From: Syncephalis fuscata
Lineage: Eukaryota; Zoopagomycota; Zoopagomycetes; Zoopagales; Piptocephalidaceae
Assembly: GCA_025786725.1 (NCBI GenBank)
Contig: JAHLTZ010000010.1
Coordinates: 682,001-746,000 of the forward strand
Direction of reading: 5' to 3'
DNA length: 64,000 bases
Numbering within the stretch: the first letter of the stretch is position 1; each line of letters opens with the position of its first letter. The notes under the pieces were generated by a model that had not been told where the DNA came from, searched no databases, and was given only the letters and a program-made list of their open reading frames with translations. Shown here in pieces: positions 23,640-37,200 of this stretch. The position numbers and the translations under genes were made by a program.

Positions 23640-24530
23640 TTTGAATAAACACATTGAAATGTTAGCTTTTTAAGACAAATACAACAATTATGTTTATTTT
23701 AAAAATAAATTTGAATGATTGGATATACACATTAAAATGATAGCTTTTTATTTAAAATACATACAACAGTTATGTTTGCTATGATAATAATGACCAAATG
23801 ATTGGATGTACACATTAAATGTTAGCACCTCATATAAAATAACTACTAATTATGTCTGCTACGATAATAAATGACTAAATAACTAAATAACATATTAAAA
23901 TGTTAGCTTTTATTTAAAATAAATACAACATTATGTTTGCTATTATAATGAATGACAAATAATTGAATATACATATTAAAATGTTAGCTTTATTAAAATA
24001 ACTACGTAATATGTTGCTATGATAATAAATGACTAAATAACTAAATATACATATTAAATGTAGCTTTTATTTAAAATAAATACAACAGTTATATTTGCTA
24101 TGATAATAATGACAAATATTGATTACACATTAAATGTTAGATCATATAAATAACTACGTAATTATGCTGCTATATAATAAATGACTAAATAACTAAATAT
24201 ACATATTGAAATAATAGCTTTTTATTTAAAATAAATACAACAGTTATATTTGCTATTATAATGAATGACCAATGATTGGATATACACATTAAAATGTTAC
24301 TTATTATAACTACGTAATTATGTCTGCTATGATAATAAATGACTAAATAACTAAATATACATATTGAAATGATAGCTTTTATTTAAAATAAATACAACAG
24401 TTATGTTTGCTATGATAATGAATGACCAGATGATTGGATGTACACATTAAAATACTAGTTTTCTCTAAGATAAATACTGCAGTTATGTTTATTTTAATAA
24501 TAATGACTGAATAATTGAATAATGCTACTG
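23640..24530. repeat. Satellite array of alternating 85-bp unit types
   Basis: About ten units of roughly 80-90 bp, each with cacattaaaatg(t/a)tag, attatgtttgctat(g/a)ataat(a/g)aatgac and a taa-rich spacer. Two unit types alternate. One reads tagctttttatttaaaataaatacaacagttat and is followed by gaccaaatgattggatatacac. The other reads tataaaataactacgtaattatgtctgc and is followed by gactaaataactaaatatacat. The array is therefore a dimeric higher-order repeat of about 170 bp. Central units have lost single bases. There are no splice-like GTAAGT ends, unlike the 9-10 kb array. Confidence 0.8.
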
Positions 24531-24610
24531 ATAAAAAATAACTTTTTAAAATAAAGCGAATAAAGGCGAACGTGAAACTATTGTAAAAGAAAAATATGTT
24601 ATGTCATTAG

Positions 24611-26672
24611 TTAAACGGCTGAAGCTCGCCGTTTGTCTTTGATCGCCTGGCTAGCTTCAATACGTCTAGCCAAACGATCAATTTCTTGTCTACGTAGTCG
24701 AATACGGAATGCAGCCCGTAAAATATCATCTGGCTGCATTTTTTCAACCGGCAAATGAAGTAAATATGATAAAAGTTCGGTATTTGACGGACATTGGCGA
24801 AGTAACCAATCTAAATAAATATCATTAATTGGTAATTAATTAAATATAATAAGTAGCTATAATATTACTTATAATTACTATTTACTTACCTTTAGAAACA
24901 TCTAAAATACCCAAAGCAACACGGAATAAAAACTTGTTGCCTATTTGACTAATATTAATGTAAAATATTGTTAATTACTATAAAGCTTACCTCCAAAGTA
25001 GAAAACATCCCAGACGCGCAATACAGTCTCCCATGGAAGTGCCATGGTAAACAATGTAAGAAACCATTGTGTTACATACATTAGTGGCACTACACCATTT
25101 TCATCCTATCAACAACAAACAAATGTGTTAGCAAGTCTACTAGTTATTATATTACAAACTTACCAAATGCTTTGCCAGCATAGGACTATGGCCGGCTAGC
25201 AGATGCTCAAATACTTCAGCATCTACCCGTAATTTGCCCAGATTTGGAGAATAGTAACCAGCCATGTGTTGATCAATAGTGGCTACCAATAGCCAGAATG
25301 AATCCTATTATTACCAATATTAATATAATGCATTCTGCTTAATTAATAGCAATACTTGCCTCTTCATCGAGTTGCATTAACATTAATCCTACAAGTCGGC
25401 CCATACCTTGACAATAGCCAACTTCAGGATTGTAATGCGCATATGCCTTAAGTATAGAGTGGAGTGTAGCCTGGCCTACACCTTGTTCTTCATGGAATAG
25501 AACATGGTTGGGATAGCAACGTTGGATATCACGCTCTATTGTTTCGTAAATATCTAACGGCTCTCTTAATTTTAATTCCTATATAATGTTGTTAGTACAT
25601 TGTTAATCGACAGGGTGGCCAATATCATTATACATCTATTTTTGTACCGCATCCTACCTCATACAAGCCTGGTCGTCGGTATTTAGCTGTATCAGCCAAA
25701 TAAAGCCATACTTTGCCACGAATGGCGTCTGGTATGCCTTGCCTGACTAATCTCCGCACCTGGACCCGTACAATTAATCTTTATAAGGTTATTTACATAC
25801 ATAATTCAGCTTACCTTTTTGGATTTACGGATTGAACTTGGTGAGAACTTTTCCATAATTGTATTCCACTTTATCTCCCGAATGGCCATCGCCTTGGGCG
25901 TATTACGCGAGCTGAATATATTGCGTTAGCTAAATACAATAGTATTGTGTGTAATTATTAATACTTACGATGAATAGTTGCCATCAGCATCAGATGAGCC
26001 TTCACCATCTGTCATATCGCATAGAAATCCATAATCGTCAACTGTTTTACCTTCGGGTGTGTTGACAGATAGCCATTGGCCGTAACGTGAGGCTGGACTT
26101 CGGCCTGTGCTTCGACTTGTATACTGTTCAAGCCCATCAGTTTGTACAGTAAGTGAATGTGAACGATACATATCTGCACTAAGTGCACTCGATGAAGACG
26201 ATGCTGATCTGGGCACAGGTATACTGGCGGTTAGTGTATTGGGCATCCGCGTATCGAGTGCCTCAGTCAGCGATTCTATCGATACATTCTCATCCACCAA
26301 CGACACCGTTGGTATATAGCCAAGCTGAGGAGAGGAGTGGTTGCGCTTTTGCTGCAACAACAGCTCAGGTGCACTTGCCATGCCGTTTGATCGACCAACG
26401 AATGTTGCGTGGATAGACGGTAGCCGTCCTTCCCTGTCTTCTAGTCGAAGTGATTTCTGTTTAGAATGAACGTTGGCTGTTGTGTTGGCAACCAAAGACG
26501 GTGTCTGGCTATTATTCTCCTTATGACTATTGTTGTCATCTACTTCTACGACTGCAGATTCAGCCGACAGGACAGTTACTAGACCCGAGGTCCAGTTAGA
26601 CTTTTGAAATACTCGACTAGTTGTCTCGCCGCCGTTTCCTTTCCAAAAGGGTGCAGGACTACTAGAGAACAT
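24611..26672 (-). CDS. TBC-domain Rab GTPase-activating protein
   Basis: Predicted GAP for a Rab GTPase. The ATG at 26672 (MFSSSPAPFWKGNGGE) opens a long Ser-rich, probably disordered N-terminus of about 230 residues. The TBC domain follows: VRRLVRQGIPDAIRGKVWLYLADT, the arginine-finger motif IERDIQRCYP (IxxDxxR), the glutamine-finger motif VGYCQGMG, then FWLLVATID and LPWETVLRVWDVFYFGG. Both catalytic fingers are present, so it should be active. The C-terminus is a basic helix (RRQEIDRLARRIEAS) ending KDKRRASAV. About seven introns. The class (EVI5/TBC1D10/GYP5-like) is inferred. Confidence 0.9.
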
Positions 26673-27300
26673 ACTACGATGCAAAGCTGCTTTACGCAAG
26701 TACTAAAGGAGCGGGGACACACGCCGCACTTACAAATGTGTAAGAATTTACAGCAACAGTCAACGAAAAGTGTAGGGGTCGGGCTAAAGAAAGGAATACA
26801 AAAGGCGCTGCGTGACTACAATGTTGCGTATTTAGATAAAAGCGATTATGCACGGCAAGAAGCCAAAAAAGGACAAGCCACTCAGTCCAAATTGGTATAG
26901 CAAGGAGAGCGTTTTATTCGTACAAGTACTCAGTTTGCTGTTCTGTTGCTATTGTAAAACAAAAGAATAAAAAGGTTCAAGGTAACGGCGTGCTGTGTGT
27001 TATGTGCAGATGTACGTCCACGTTGGTGCATGGCTGGGTGGGCAAGCGTGGCTTCCAAACAGAATGGAGGCAGTAGAGAGTATATACCTAGGATGAGCGA
27101 GCGTGACCATTGAAGTGAATCAAGGATCAATGAATCTAGACATTAAGGATTGTCTTAGTTTCAGAGACAATCATTAACACCGATAATCATTCCATTGTAA
27201 AACCTTTGACACAACTATTTATATTTTATCGACTTTAATATCTATTCATAGTATTATATTTATATATATATATATCGTGTTTAGTTATTCAATCTGTGCT
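26673..27300. other. Upstream region of the TBC gene
   Basis: Less AT-rich up to about 27100, then AT-rich with a TA microsatellite near 27262-27275. Short ORFs on both strands (plus 26604-26900, minus 26930-27130) have no recognisable domain. I see no gene. Confidence 0.4.
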
Positions 27301-27364
27301 AAGTAGTATTAATAAAATAAATGTAACATTGCTTGCAAATATTAAACAATTTATCAATTACTCG

Positions 27365-28480
27365 GTGTGATTTGGTGGTCAAATGGCTTTTTTGATAACA
27401 TTCGCGTAACTGTACTAGGTATTCGTTCTATTGAACATGGAGCTGGATGGTGAGTTTTATTCGATAATTGCATCATTAAATTATATTATGATCTGGGGGT
27501 CAAATGACTTTTTTTGATAACATTCGCGCAATTGCACTGCACATTCAATCTATTGAACATGGGGACAAGTGGTGAGTTTTATTTAATCGTCACATCATCA
27601 CACTTATTGCTTTTTTGGGGACAAATGACTAATATTTAATAACGCCCAATCTATTGAACATGATGATGGGTGGTGAGTGACATCAGTCATCAAATACTCG
27701 TCATCATAGATTCGTTATCCAGTATGCATATATCCACCGTTTACCTATATCATTCCCATTCTGTCCCACACTACTATGTATCATTCTACGATACACTAGA
27801 CACATTTTATTGTTTATACGCGGCAATATACTTTGCTCATTCCACTCATTCCACTATACACACTGTAGCTTTGACGCCGCTTTTTATGTTGTCTTACTGT
27901 ACATTTGTCATTTTATATATCATTCTATACTCGCCTAGTCCTCTTCTATCCAAAACTGTTTTTATTTTTGTTCTAGCACTATTATTAATAAATGTCGACT
28001 AATGTCGGTCATTGATCATGCATATATGCTCAATAACTTTAACATGGCTAATCGTCGCTCAATATTGTATATTCACTATATTGTATATTAGTTTATTGTC
28101 TAGTAAGTATGCGCTAGCTATTGCAGCTGTCCGTTTAGCTTTAGAGTCATTATTAATACATTTCGACTCATTCACCTCATTCATTTAGCAAGCTATATGT
28201 AATTAAACTTATAACAATAGAATGTGTCTAGTATATCGTAGAACAATGTATAATAGTATGGAATAAAATGGGAATCATATAAATGAATAGGAGATATATG
28301 CGTACTGGATATATGCATACTGGATAGCGAATCTACAATGATGCGTACTTGATTATTGGTGTCATTCACTACCCAGCATCATGCTCAATAGATTGAGTGT
28401 TATTAGATGTTAGTCATTTGGTCACCAAATCATATTAATTTGTTAATCAATCGTTAAATGTCAGTATAATAATATATATT
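27365..28480. repeat. Element-like structure: three direct 115-bp repeats plus an inverted copy
   Basis: Three direct copies start near 27370, 27488 and 27615. Each has tttggtggtcaaatg-like sequence, then a ttgataacattcgcg-type block, then (a/t)tctattgaacatg and ggtggtgag(t/t)tt. The reverse complement of 28306-28440 matches about 27617-27743 over roughly 125 bp, through gattcg(t/c)tatccagtatgcatatatcca. The arms flank about 560 bp with an uninformative ORF. This has the form of a non-autonomous element with long imperfect inverted repeats; no transposase is present. Confidence 0.65.
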
Positions 28481-28664
28481 GTCAACACATTATTCAGCTG
28501 AATGATAAATGTAATGAATTGATTGTATCACAATCATAATAAAACATCTAAAGTAATAGTAAAAGTACATATTTTATTGAAAGTAAAGAGTGTCAAAACT
28601 AATGCGCAAACCAAAATAAAATATCTGATTGCTTATCAGTATCTGAACATGTGCATTAAAAATG

Positions 28665-30214
28665 CTATTTTTTGTTTACTTTTCTATCTAAATAATTTCG
28701 AAACATTAATTGGCCGATATATTCCAAGGCCGACATAACAATGGCTGGTATGGTCAAAACTTCATTAATTAATGGGGCAGTAGATAAATGGCTAGATGGG
28801 AGTGTAGCAGGTGAATGAACAGATGGCGGCACAGCAGGCGAGTTGCTAGATGGTAATACCTTAGATGAATGGCTAGGTGATGTAGTGAGCCATTTACTTT
28901 TTAATGCCGCTTCAATAGTAATCGCTCATTAGCACTGACAGTGAGCAAGCGCCGTATCAGATCTTTTGCTTCAATAAACATTAGTCTCTGTGTGCTATCC
29001 AATGCATTGCTACTTACCATTGTTGCTTATATTGAACGGCCGACGTTGTCAAAAACAATGGCGCCATAGAATATCTCTATAAAGTATTTGGCTATATCTT
29101 TATTGTTATAGGGAAGTGCAGCTAAAATACATTAATTGTTATAATATTGTGTTTGAATTACGCACTTACTTGTAAATAAATCAAATAAGTGACTCCTAGG
29201 CTCCATGCATCCGCCTCTTTCCCGTAGCCGTTATAGCAAAGAGCAAACGTCTGAATATCACCATTGAGTTTTGCATCACGTTCATATATTTGACAAAGCT
29301 GATTATCGCTGCAACGTGTGTATAATATTATCTCGGGCGCTGCGTATCCTGATGTAAAGCCAAAAACAGTCAATAATGGATTTGTAGATGAAATTATGTG
29401 TGCTAGATCAAAGTCTGAAAGTACAACTCTGGGATTATCATTCTTATCCATCAGCAATATATTTTCCGGCTAAAAACTATTTTAGAATCTATTGCTAAAC
29501 ACAGCTATAAATAAAATACCTACTTGATGTCTAATAAATAATAAGCAATACAGATTATTATTAGCACAGTTTGTAATGGCAATTGTAATACTTACCGCCA
29601 TGCACAATATTGTTTTTGTGCATATGCTATCAAAATGTTAGTAATAGTTTATATAGTATTAATGTGGCTTACCATTACACCATTGAGCAGCTGTTGAAAT
29701 ATATTTTTAATTTTGTTTTCAGGAAGTGGATGATGTCGCCGTATGTAATCAAATAAATCACCGCCTTGCGCATACTCCAAAAACAAATATGTGTATTTTT
29801 GTGTTTCTACAGCATCTAGCAGTTGAATAATATTTCTATGTCCTTTGAGAGCTTGTAGTACACTTCTCTCTCGAATATAACCATTTAAATCTACTTGGAT
29901 CCCATTATCAGTAACTTTCTTCATCATTTTGACCGCTATCGTCTTTCTTAAACTAAGCGAAATAGCCTGGTAAACACTTCCAAATGTACCACTATATTTA
30001 ATAATATCATTTAATAAATTAATAAAACTTAATTTTGTACAAAACTTACGCTCCAATTTTCTTGTTTTTATAATATATTTTCTTTCAACAAGCTATAAGC
30101 AAATATAGTGTGCTGTTGTTAGATTCTTAATAAACATAATTTACTTATACTTACCTCATTATAATCAACGCTATCATCCAAGGTGTTTCTTTGTTTGATG
30201 GGAATATCGTTCAT
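28665..30214 (-). pseudogene. Serine/threonine kinase gene with several frame breaks
   Basis: ATG at 30214 (MNDIPIKQRNTLDD). The kinase domain is readable across frames: a glycine loop IGAGTFGSVYQA, AVKMMKK with the ATP lysine, YLFLEYAQGGDLFDYIRRHHP, catalytic VHGDIK-PENILLMD, DFDLAH in place of DFG, AAPEI, DAWSLGVTY, then AKDLIRRLL and a Ser/Pro-rich tail ending at 28665. To read it, the frame must change near 30057 (AAATTGG), 29522 (at an 8-nt exon holding DIK), 29119 and 28917. There is also an in-frame TAA at 29027-29029. Each frame change equals one missing base. With a stop as well, I call it a pseudogene, though some breaks may be assembly errors. Similarity is to the CAMK/Chk2-like group. 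Confidence 0.7.
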
Positions 30215-31975
30215 TGTAACTAAGTGCACAATAAATAACTATTTCAAATGTTAAATTGTGGTAAAAGCGCAATAGAGTAGCTACGTATTATATTGTAGTA
30301 AAAACAAGGCAGATAAGGCACAAAACTAATGTGGAAAATTACTAATTTATTTACAGCATACCAAATCAACGACTGTTTTTATATTGGCCTTAGATCGTAC
30401 ACAATAGCAATAATTACAATGATAGTAACAATAATGACAATAATGATATTGATAATACTAGTGGAGCTGTATAACAATATTTCACGTTTCTTATTGTTGT
30501 CTGTACGCAATATGCACGCTATTTTTGTTGTACGGAATTGGCCTTGTTTTGTTTTCTCATAAAAGTAGCATCAATGTTGCGCACATTCATTGTTTATTAT
30601 GCAGCATTTGATGCAATGCCAACCCAGATGATTGTTTCTATACTGTTGTGCAACGCTTATTACCTTTGCCGTTTTCTAATAATAGTACTTTGTTCAAAAT
30701 GCCGTCAATAGTTATACTGGCCATAATAAAGTGATATATAGTAGTGTGAATATGCGATAAAAAGTCTATGAATAGCTGTTTTGAGCTTATAGTGCGTATA
30801 ACTTGGTAAATAGAATGTAATCAATGTATTATAAAATTACATATGTTCGTATTAGTATACGGTGGAAATAGTAAAGCAGAATAAAGTATATATACATTCA
30901 AAATAATAAATCTATAATGATAAGTATTCTGATGACTGATGTCGCTCAACACCAAGGCTTATTGAACATGAAGCTAAATGGTAAAATATATCAAATAATA
31001 ACAGCGTGCTATTACCATTCTATTCATTGATCCACTAAATAGCATGTAGCAAATCGTATATGTAACTGTGCATTGATCAACAAATAACTCTCCCAAATAC
31101 AAATGATAAAAACTTGTCTAAATGAGTATATCAATTATCTACATTACTACTTTTAATTAATACAAAGAATATATACTTTTATTACAACAACAATTGGAAT
31201 CATTGGCTTATTAAATAAGACTGATCCACTGTACCAATGAATCATTCACATCCTCACGTGAAACATCTTTACTCCACTCAAATCAAACTACGAATGAAAG
31301 TATAGATTGAGATAGAATTTATGAATTGGGGACATTATTCACCACCCTCAATACTCCAGTTTCTCTATCACTATCGGCTATAGCCTTTTTCTTCTTTTTT
31401 TACGTTCCCTTTTTCTCTTCTAGTATTGCTAGTACCCTCTTTGTAATAGCACGTTGCTGCTTTTGTAGTGTGGGTTATTTGCATCTGTGCTTGATTTCTT
31501 GCTTGCTCTTTCTTCCGCTGTCTATACCACAAGTAAGTGGTGTGTGTGTGTGTGTGTTTGTGTGTGTTCTATATATACATTGTGGTCAGTGTGTGTTGTT
31601 TGCGTAGTTATTCGCCTGTGCACTCGTTTCAAGAAATAACAACAGTTTTTCTTTGTGCAGTTTCGACGCTGATCTTCGTCTTCACATTGTTTGTTGTCGT
31701 TGTTATTGTTTTCATTTGTCGAATATACTTGCTCTTCTCGCCTGTAAACCTACAGAGGTAGGTTAATAGTTGGCAAATGATCTATTTGACAATCTAAGCC
31801 TGATGAAGTGTCAGCTGCATATATACATCATGTGATGTCACGAGGTGTTTGTCGCTGTCGCCTCTTTCACTTCAACGTTGACCCGATCAACTGTATAAAT
31901 ATAAAGTACCAAGCTAATCAGTTATTTGCATATACTTTCTTTTCTAAATAGGATTGCAATACTATTACATTCATA
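30215..31975. other. Intergenic region upstream of NAP1
   Basis: Contains a short isolated copy of the 27-28 kb repeat at about 30935-30990 (gactgatgtcgctcaacacc then ttattgaacatgaagct). A pyrimidine-rich stretch with a (TG)n tract at 31541-31568 may be NAP1 leader; a possible 5' UTR intron runs from gtaagtggtgtg near 31533 to aatag near 31950. No protein-coding gene supported. Confidence 0.4.
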
Positions 31976-32640
31976 ATGACTGATAGTACTCAAGGTATGT
32001 ATATAATCTGCTATGATGTGTTTAATAATATTCAATTTATTGGTTATTATCTATGGTTATTATTAAAAGTTAAATAATATATAATAACATTAATAGCAAA
32101 TTAACAATAATAAGCAATAAATTAAATATTATAAATAATTTGTATAATTTACTAATATTTATTATTACTAACTATTGATTTTATGGCTTTAGGTCTTGAT
32201 ATCAAGGGCAAGGCACGTGAAACGTCCGATGACGTTAGCTTTGTTGGCCCCACACCCAACAACACACCCGTCCAGGCAGCTCCTATTGCCTCCCGTGTTG
32301 TCTCTGAGAAGCCAACAGTAGGCGGCATTGTAGAGGAAGGCGAAGACGATGACGCTGTTGAAATTAATATGGGTGGCGCACCAAGCCTTACTGGCTTAGG
32401 AGGCGATCTATTTGCCGGTAATCAGCGTCTAGTGAGTATGCTCCAAGGCCGACTTGGTTCACTACTTGGTAAGCCATCGGGTTACATTGAATCACTCCCC
32501 ACCCCGGTACGTCGCCGAGTCAACGGTCTCAAGTACTTGCAATCGCAGCATACCGAGTTGGAAATCCAGTTCCACAAAGAAATCCTTGAACTGGAGAAGA
32601 AGTTTTTGACCTTGTACCGTCCACTCTATGAAAAGGTATA

Positions 32641-32671
<31 letters not shown>

Positions 32672-33759
32672 GTAGTAGTAGTAGTAAGCTTAGTGGCTAA
32701 TATTGTTTAATATATGTTAATTAGCGTGCCGAAATCATCCAAGGCAAACTTGAACCTACCGATGAGGAAGTGGCAGCTGGCGTAAGCGATAATGAAGAAG
32801 ATGAAGAAAAGGACGAAGAAAAACCAGCTGTGGCCGACAAGGAAGAAGAAGGCGATGCCAACACAACGGGTATTCCTGAATTCTGGCTGACCGGCTTTAA
32901 GAACCATGCCGGTCTCTGTGAAATGATTACTGATATGGATGAAGAACCACTTAAAGCACTACGTGATGTAAAAATCGAATATACTGAAGAAAAACCAGTA
33001 AGTAATAGACTGATTACTATATTACATAGTTACATAGTATATATTAATGAATTTACTAATTATATGTATATTTACTTAATGACAACAATGATCACTTTTA
33101 GGGATTCAATCTAATCTTTGAATTCGACGAAAATGACTATTTCACCAATCGATCCCTTACCAAGACTTATTACTACCAACAATCGGCCAACTTTGGCGAT
33201 CTTGTCTATGAAAGCTCTCGTGGCTGTGATATTGAATGGAAGGAAGGCAAAGATTTGACGGTAGTTATTGAAACGAAGAAACAGCGTCATAAGAGTAAGT
33301 AATTTATATTTATACTTATTTATTAATTAATTAATTAATTAATCATGTTAATAATATCTAGCTACCAACAAGACACGTGTTGTTAGACGGGCAATCCCCA
33401 ATGAGACATTCTTTTCATTCTTTGAGACTATCCAGACTCCAGAAGAAGATGAAGTACTAGAAGATGAAGAACAAGATGAATTGGACTCTCGTTTGGAAGC
33501 CGACTACGAATTAGGTGAAGAATTTAAAGAAAAGATTATTCCACACGCCGTCGATTGGTTTACCGGTAAAGCATTGCAGTATGAATCGATGGATATGGAA
33601 GAAGAGGTAATGTTTATTTAATTAACTAATTACTAATTACTAATTGTATGGTCATTATTTCTATAGTATGATGATGAAAACCTTTTCTATGCTGGTTCCA
33701 CGGATGATGACGAGGAAGATGAAGAAGATGACGATGACGATGACGATGAGGATTATTAG
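31976..33759 (+). CDS. NAP1: Nucleosome assembly protein 1
   Basis: Histone H2A-H2B chaperone. The first coding exon is short (ATG at 31976, MTDSTQ); the next continues LDIKGKARETSDDVSFVG. The NAP domain follows with RVNGLKYLQSQHTELEIQFH, ELEKKFLTLYRPLYEKR, an acidic loop, IPEFWLTGFKNHAGLCEMI, GFNLIFEFDENDYFTN, GCDIEWKEGKDLTV and ETFFSFFETIQTPEED. It closes with the family's acidic C-terminal tail (runs of Asp/Glu ending DEDY). Five or six introns; one includes a (TAA)n/(TAG)n tract at about 32640-32685. No frame break seen. Confidence 0.96.
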
Positions 33760-34262
33760 GCTATGTCCATCAGCTTACGAGAAATAAGTCTACCTTTTTT
33801 TGTTAAATGCGATAACCATTCATTTATGATATGTTTTATATTGAACTGGTTGTTTGCATGCGTATTTGTTTGGTATACATGCTGTTGTCGTATTATTTGT
33901 TGTTCTGTTAAGTACAGATTCTTTTACAACACTCTTACCACTATTACTGCTATTAGTAACTATAACTATCCTATCTAGTACTAGTAGTAATAATAGAAGG
34001 GTAGGAACTATAATAACAATGATGGCTGCTCTCTATTGTTTCGTAATTCTCTAATGATTTCATTATAATAATGTATTCACAAAATGGATATATATGTGTA
34101 TGTGTATATATATAGGCATCATAAACAAATGCTTCATTTTACTCAAAGGAGCTAATAGTACAAAGAATAGATATTTAAAGAAAGAGAGGTGATGACTAGA
34201 GATGATAAGTGAATGATCCTATTACCTAGTATTAATATATGAATCATCATCATGCCTTCTCT
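33760..34262. other. Convergent 3' region between NAP1 and BRE1
   Basis: Probable 3' UTRs of both genes, with a TA/TG microsatellite at about 34087-34115. No gene seen. Confidence 0.4.
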
Positions 34263-37200
34263 TTAAAGATATATTTGTCGAACATCATTGACACCAAAGG
34301 CATCACCACAAATGGGACATTTACGCTGTCTAGTCTCAATACGGGAATCGATACACTCTTTACAAAAGACGTGCATGCATCTTGAAAGAACGTGTGATTT
34401 GAATCGTAGATTACAAGAACCACATTTAAGTAATGTCTATACTAAAGGGTTATTCATTTGTTATTAATAATGGTAATATGGTATTTACCTTGTATTCATC
34501 GAGTAATCGTTCTGTTTCTTCATTGCCGGCACCTGGTACACCGGCAAGTTGTCGAGTAAGTTGATCGACACGTTGTTGTAGTGCATCTCTTTCTTCAGCC
34601 AATCTTCTACGCGCATGGGCGCCATCTTCATAGGCTTGTGTTCGTTCTTTTAATAGATTTTGTAACTATATAGGATTAGTATTGTGATTAGTATATATAT
34701 ATATATGTATATATTTATATTAACTTACCTCGACAAACTTCAAATCTGATTTATTAATCTTTTCAGTTGTTTCTTCTAATTGACGATTAGCATGGACTAG
34801 TCGTTCTTTAAATTGTTGCAATGTTGTATTGACTGAGGCCAGTTCACGTTCAAGATTGGCCTAAATAGATAGATTCAGCATACATACATACATACATACA
34901 TACATATTTATTAAGTTATTCCTACTTACCAATTGTTGGTCAAGGTTCTTTTCATGCTCTTCTAATCGACGAATCTGTTCTAATTGTTTCTCTGATTGGC
35001 GTCTTAAAGCAATATTAACATTGGACAAAGAGTCTTTTTGTTTATGTAACATGCCGTATTTCTGGTCATATTTCGTTTTCTATTATTGATTAGTTATTTT
35101 ATAAAGAGTATTAGCAATAGAATACAATAAATCACTTTGTTTAAACTTACCTCGGCCAATAATTGAACAATTTGGTCCTCTTTAGTAGCAATATCTAGAA
35201 TCTTACGTGAACTCTTCTCCTCCAACTGAAACCATTCCTTGCTAATATTCTCAATTTCGGACATGAGTTGTGATTCCGTCTATTAAGTATAAATATAGTA
35301 TAAATAGATAAATAGATGTAACTTACTTTTTGATAGAATTCACATTTCAACTCTAAATCTTTAACTAGTTTAGTTTGTGCTTCCAATTGCTCAACCAGTT
35401 GACGCAATGGATCATCTGCCTTGGCCAGAGTACCAAATCGTTGATCAATGACTTTAACTCGATCATTGGCTTCTTTTAATTCATTTTGAAGTTGAGTTTG
35501 GGTCGATAGTGCCTAGATTATTATATAATTAGTGTATAAACACTACATTACCTATTCACTTGCCTTTTCAAGTTCAGAACGGGTCTCTTCATTTGATACT
35601 GCCTCTACTGCCTTTAAGGTGCTATTTTCATCTTGTAGGGTTTTTACTTGTTCTTCCATCGTTCTATGGCCATTTGTAATTAGTTATAATCAACTTATTA
35701 ACTATATACTATCAAACTTACTTGACTTGCTTTCTTAGCTGGTCCACAAGCGATAATTCCTCATTAACACTATAATAGTCAAATGCTTCTCTATCACCAG
35801 CATCGGCGGCAATCTTCATCTTTAATCGTTGGATTTCAGTCGTCAAAGTAGTAATTTGATCCTATAATGGATATCAATGATTAGTATAACATTGATCACA
35901 GTTACTATATATATAATAGATTACCTTGCGTGTATTAGCAATAACTCGAATTTCTTGATGTTGTACCAATTCCGTATTATCTTTAGAACAACGTAGCTCA
36001 AGTTGTTGTTGGAGATGATCACGATTACCACGTACACGGGTAAGATCATTTTCTAAACGACGCAATTCCGACTCTAATACTTCTCTTCTTTTACGTTCTT
36101 CTGTCTAATTATAAAATGTTAGCCTAATTGATTCTAAATAGCTATACTTACTTGTACTTGTTCCATATATTGACGACGATTTGTTCTTAATTCCTCTATC
36201 TCAGTCTGGGCCGATTCAACACTGGCTCTTTGGCGTTCTACATCATCACGATAATAATTGCAATTATCTTGTAAACGCTGGAAGAGCGGTGTTTCTATAA
36301 TACGTTCATCGGGCAAATAGCTCAATTGCATACGAAGATAGTCGATTTCTTGGGTCATTCGAATCTTATCGTCTTTAACTTGACAAAGTTCTTGTAAACG
36401 ATTATCGGCCAAGCGTTGAACGGCTTCAATGTGTCCCATTTCCGATACACTAGAAATTTCCTATTATTTCAATGATTCATTACTTAAATAGTCTATTTAT
36501 AGTAGATTAGATGACTTACTGTAGGGCTTGCATCGTAGAATTTGCTGTTGCCAATGCTGTCGTCGTTCCTGTTGCCGATGCCGATGCTGCTACTGATGCG
36601 CTAGACTTTCAGTATTAATGTTTGAATAAGGCTCAGAAGCCGGTAATGGTACAACAGGTTCAGTGGATGACTTTAATCGATCAATTGTACGTTCAGCTCG
36701 TTTTAATTCATAGCGTAGTTCTTCATTCTGTCGACTTGTTTCACGTAATTGATCATTGGCTACAGTTAAAGCACTTGACATTCTGCCACACTATACAATT
36801 ATTTATTAGTTATTATAATTAAATAATTCATTCGTTCGTTCATTCATTCACTTTAATACGCACCTCGTCATTCAACTTTGTCTTTTGTGTATGTAGTTCG
36901 GCCGATGTTTCTACAACAAGTTCCTTTTCACTTTTTAACCGACTATTTTCCTTTTTTAATAAATTGATAATATCTGCCTCATCTTGAACTAATATACAAT
37001 AAATAGATAAATATAGAATATATATTAGTAATTATTCTATTTATATTACTAAATATTAAATAACATTCAATATTACCTGTAATGTCATTGGCAATTGCGT
37101 CTCGCTCTTTAACTATTGCTTGTACACGCTGTGTTGTCTGTTGTAATAACTGTGTGGCCACGGTTACTTTATTCTCCAGCCAAGCATCAAGAGCAGTAGT

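Noticed and set aside
26673-26699. Start of the TBC protein at 26699
   Set aside because: That codon is TTG; the first ATG in frame is at 26672.
27670-28002. 110-codon ORF between the inverted repeats as an element-encoded protein
   Set aside because: Its composition (Ser/Tyr/His-rich) follows the local T- and C-rich sequence and no domain is visible.
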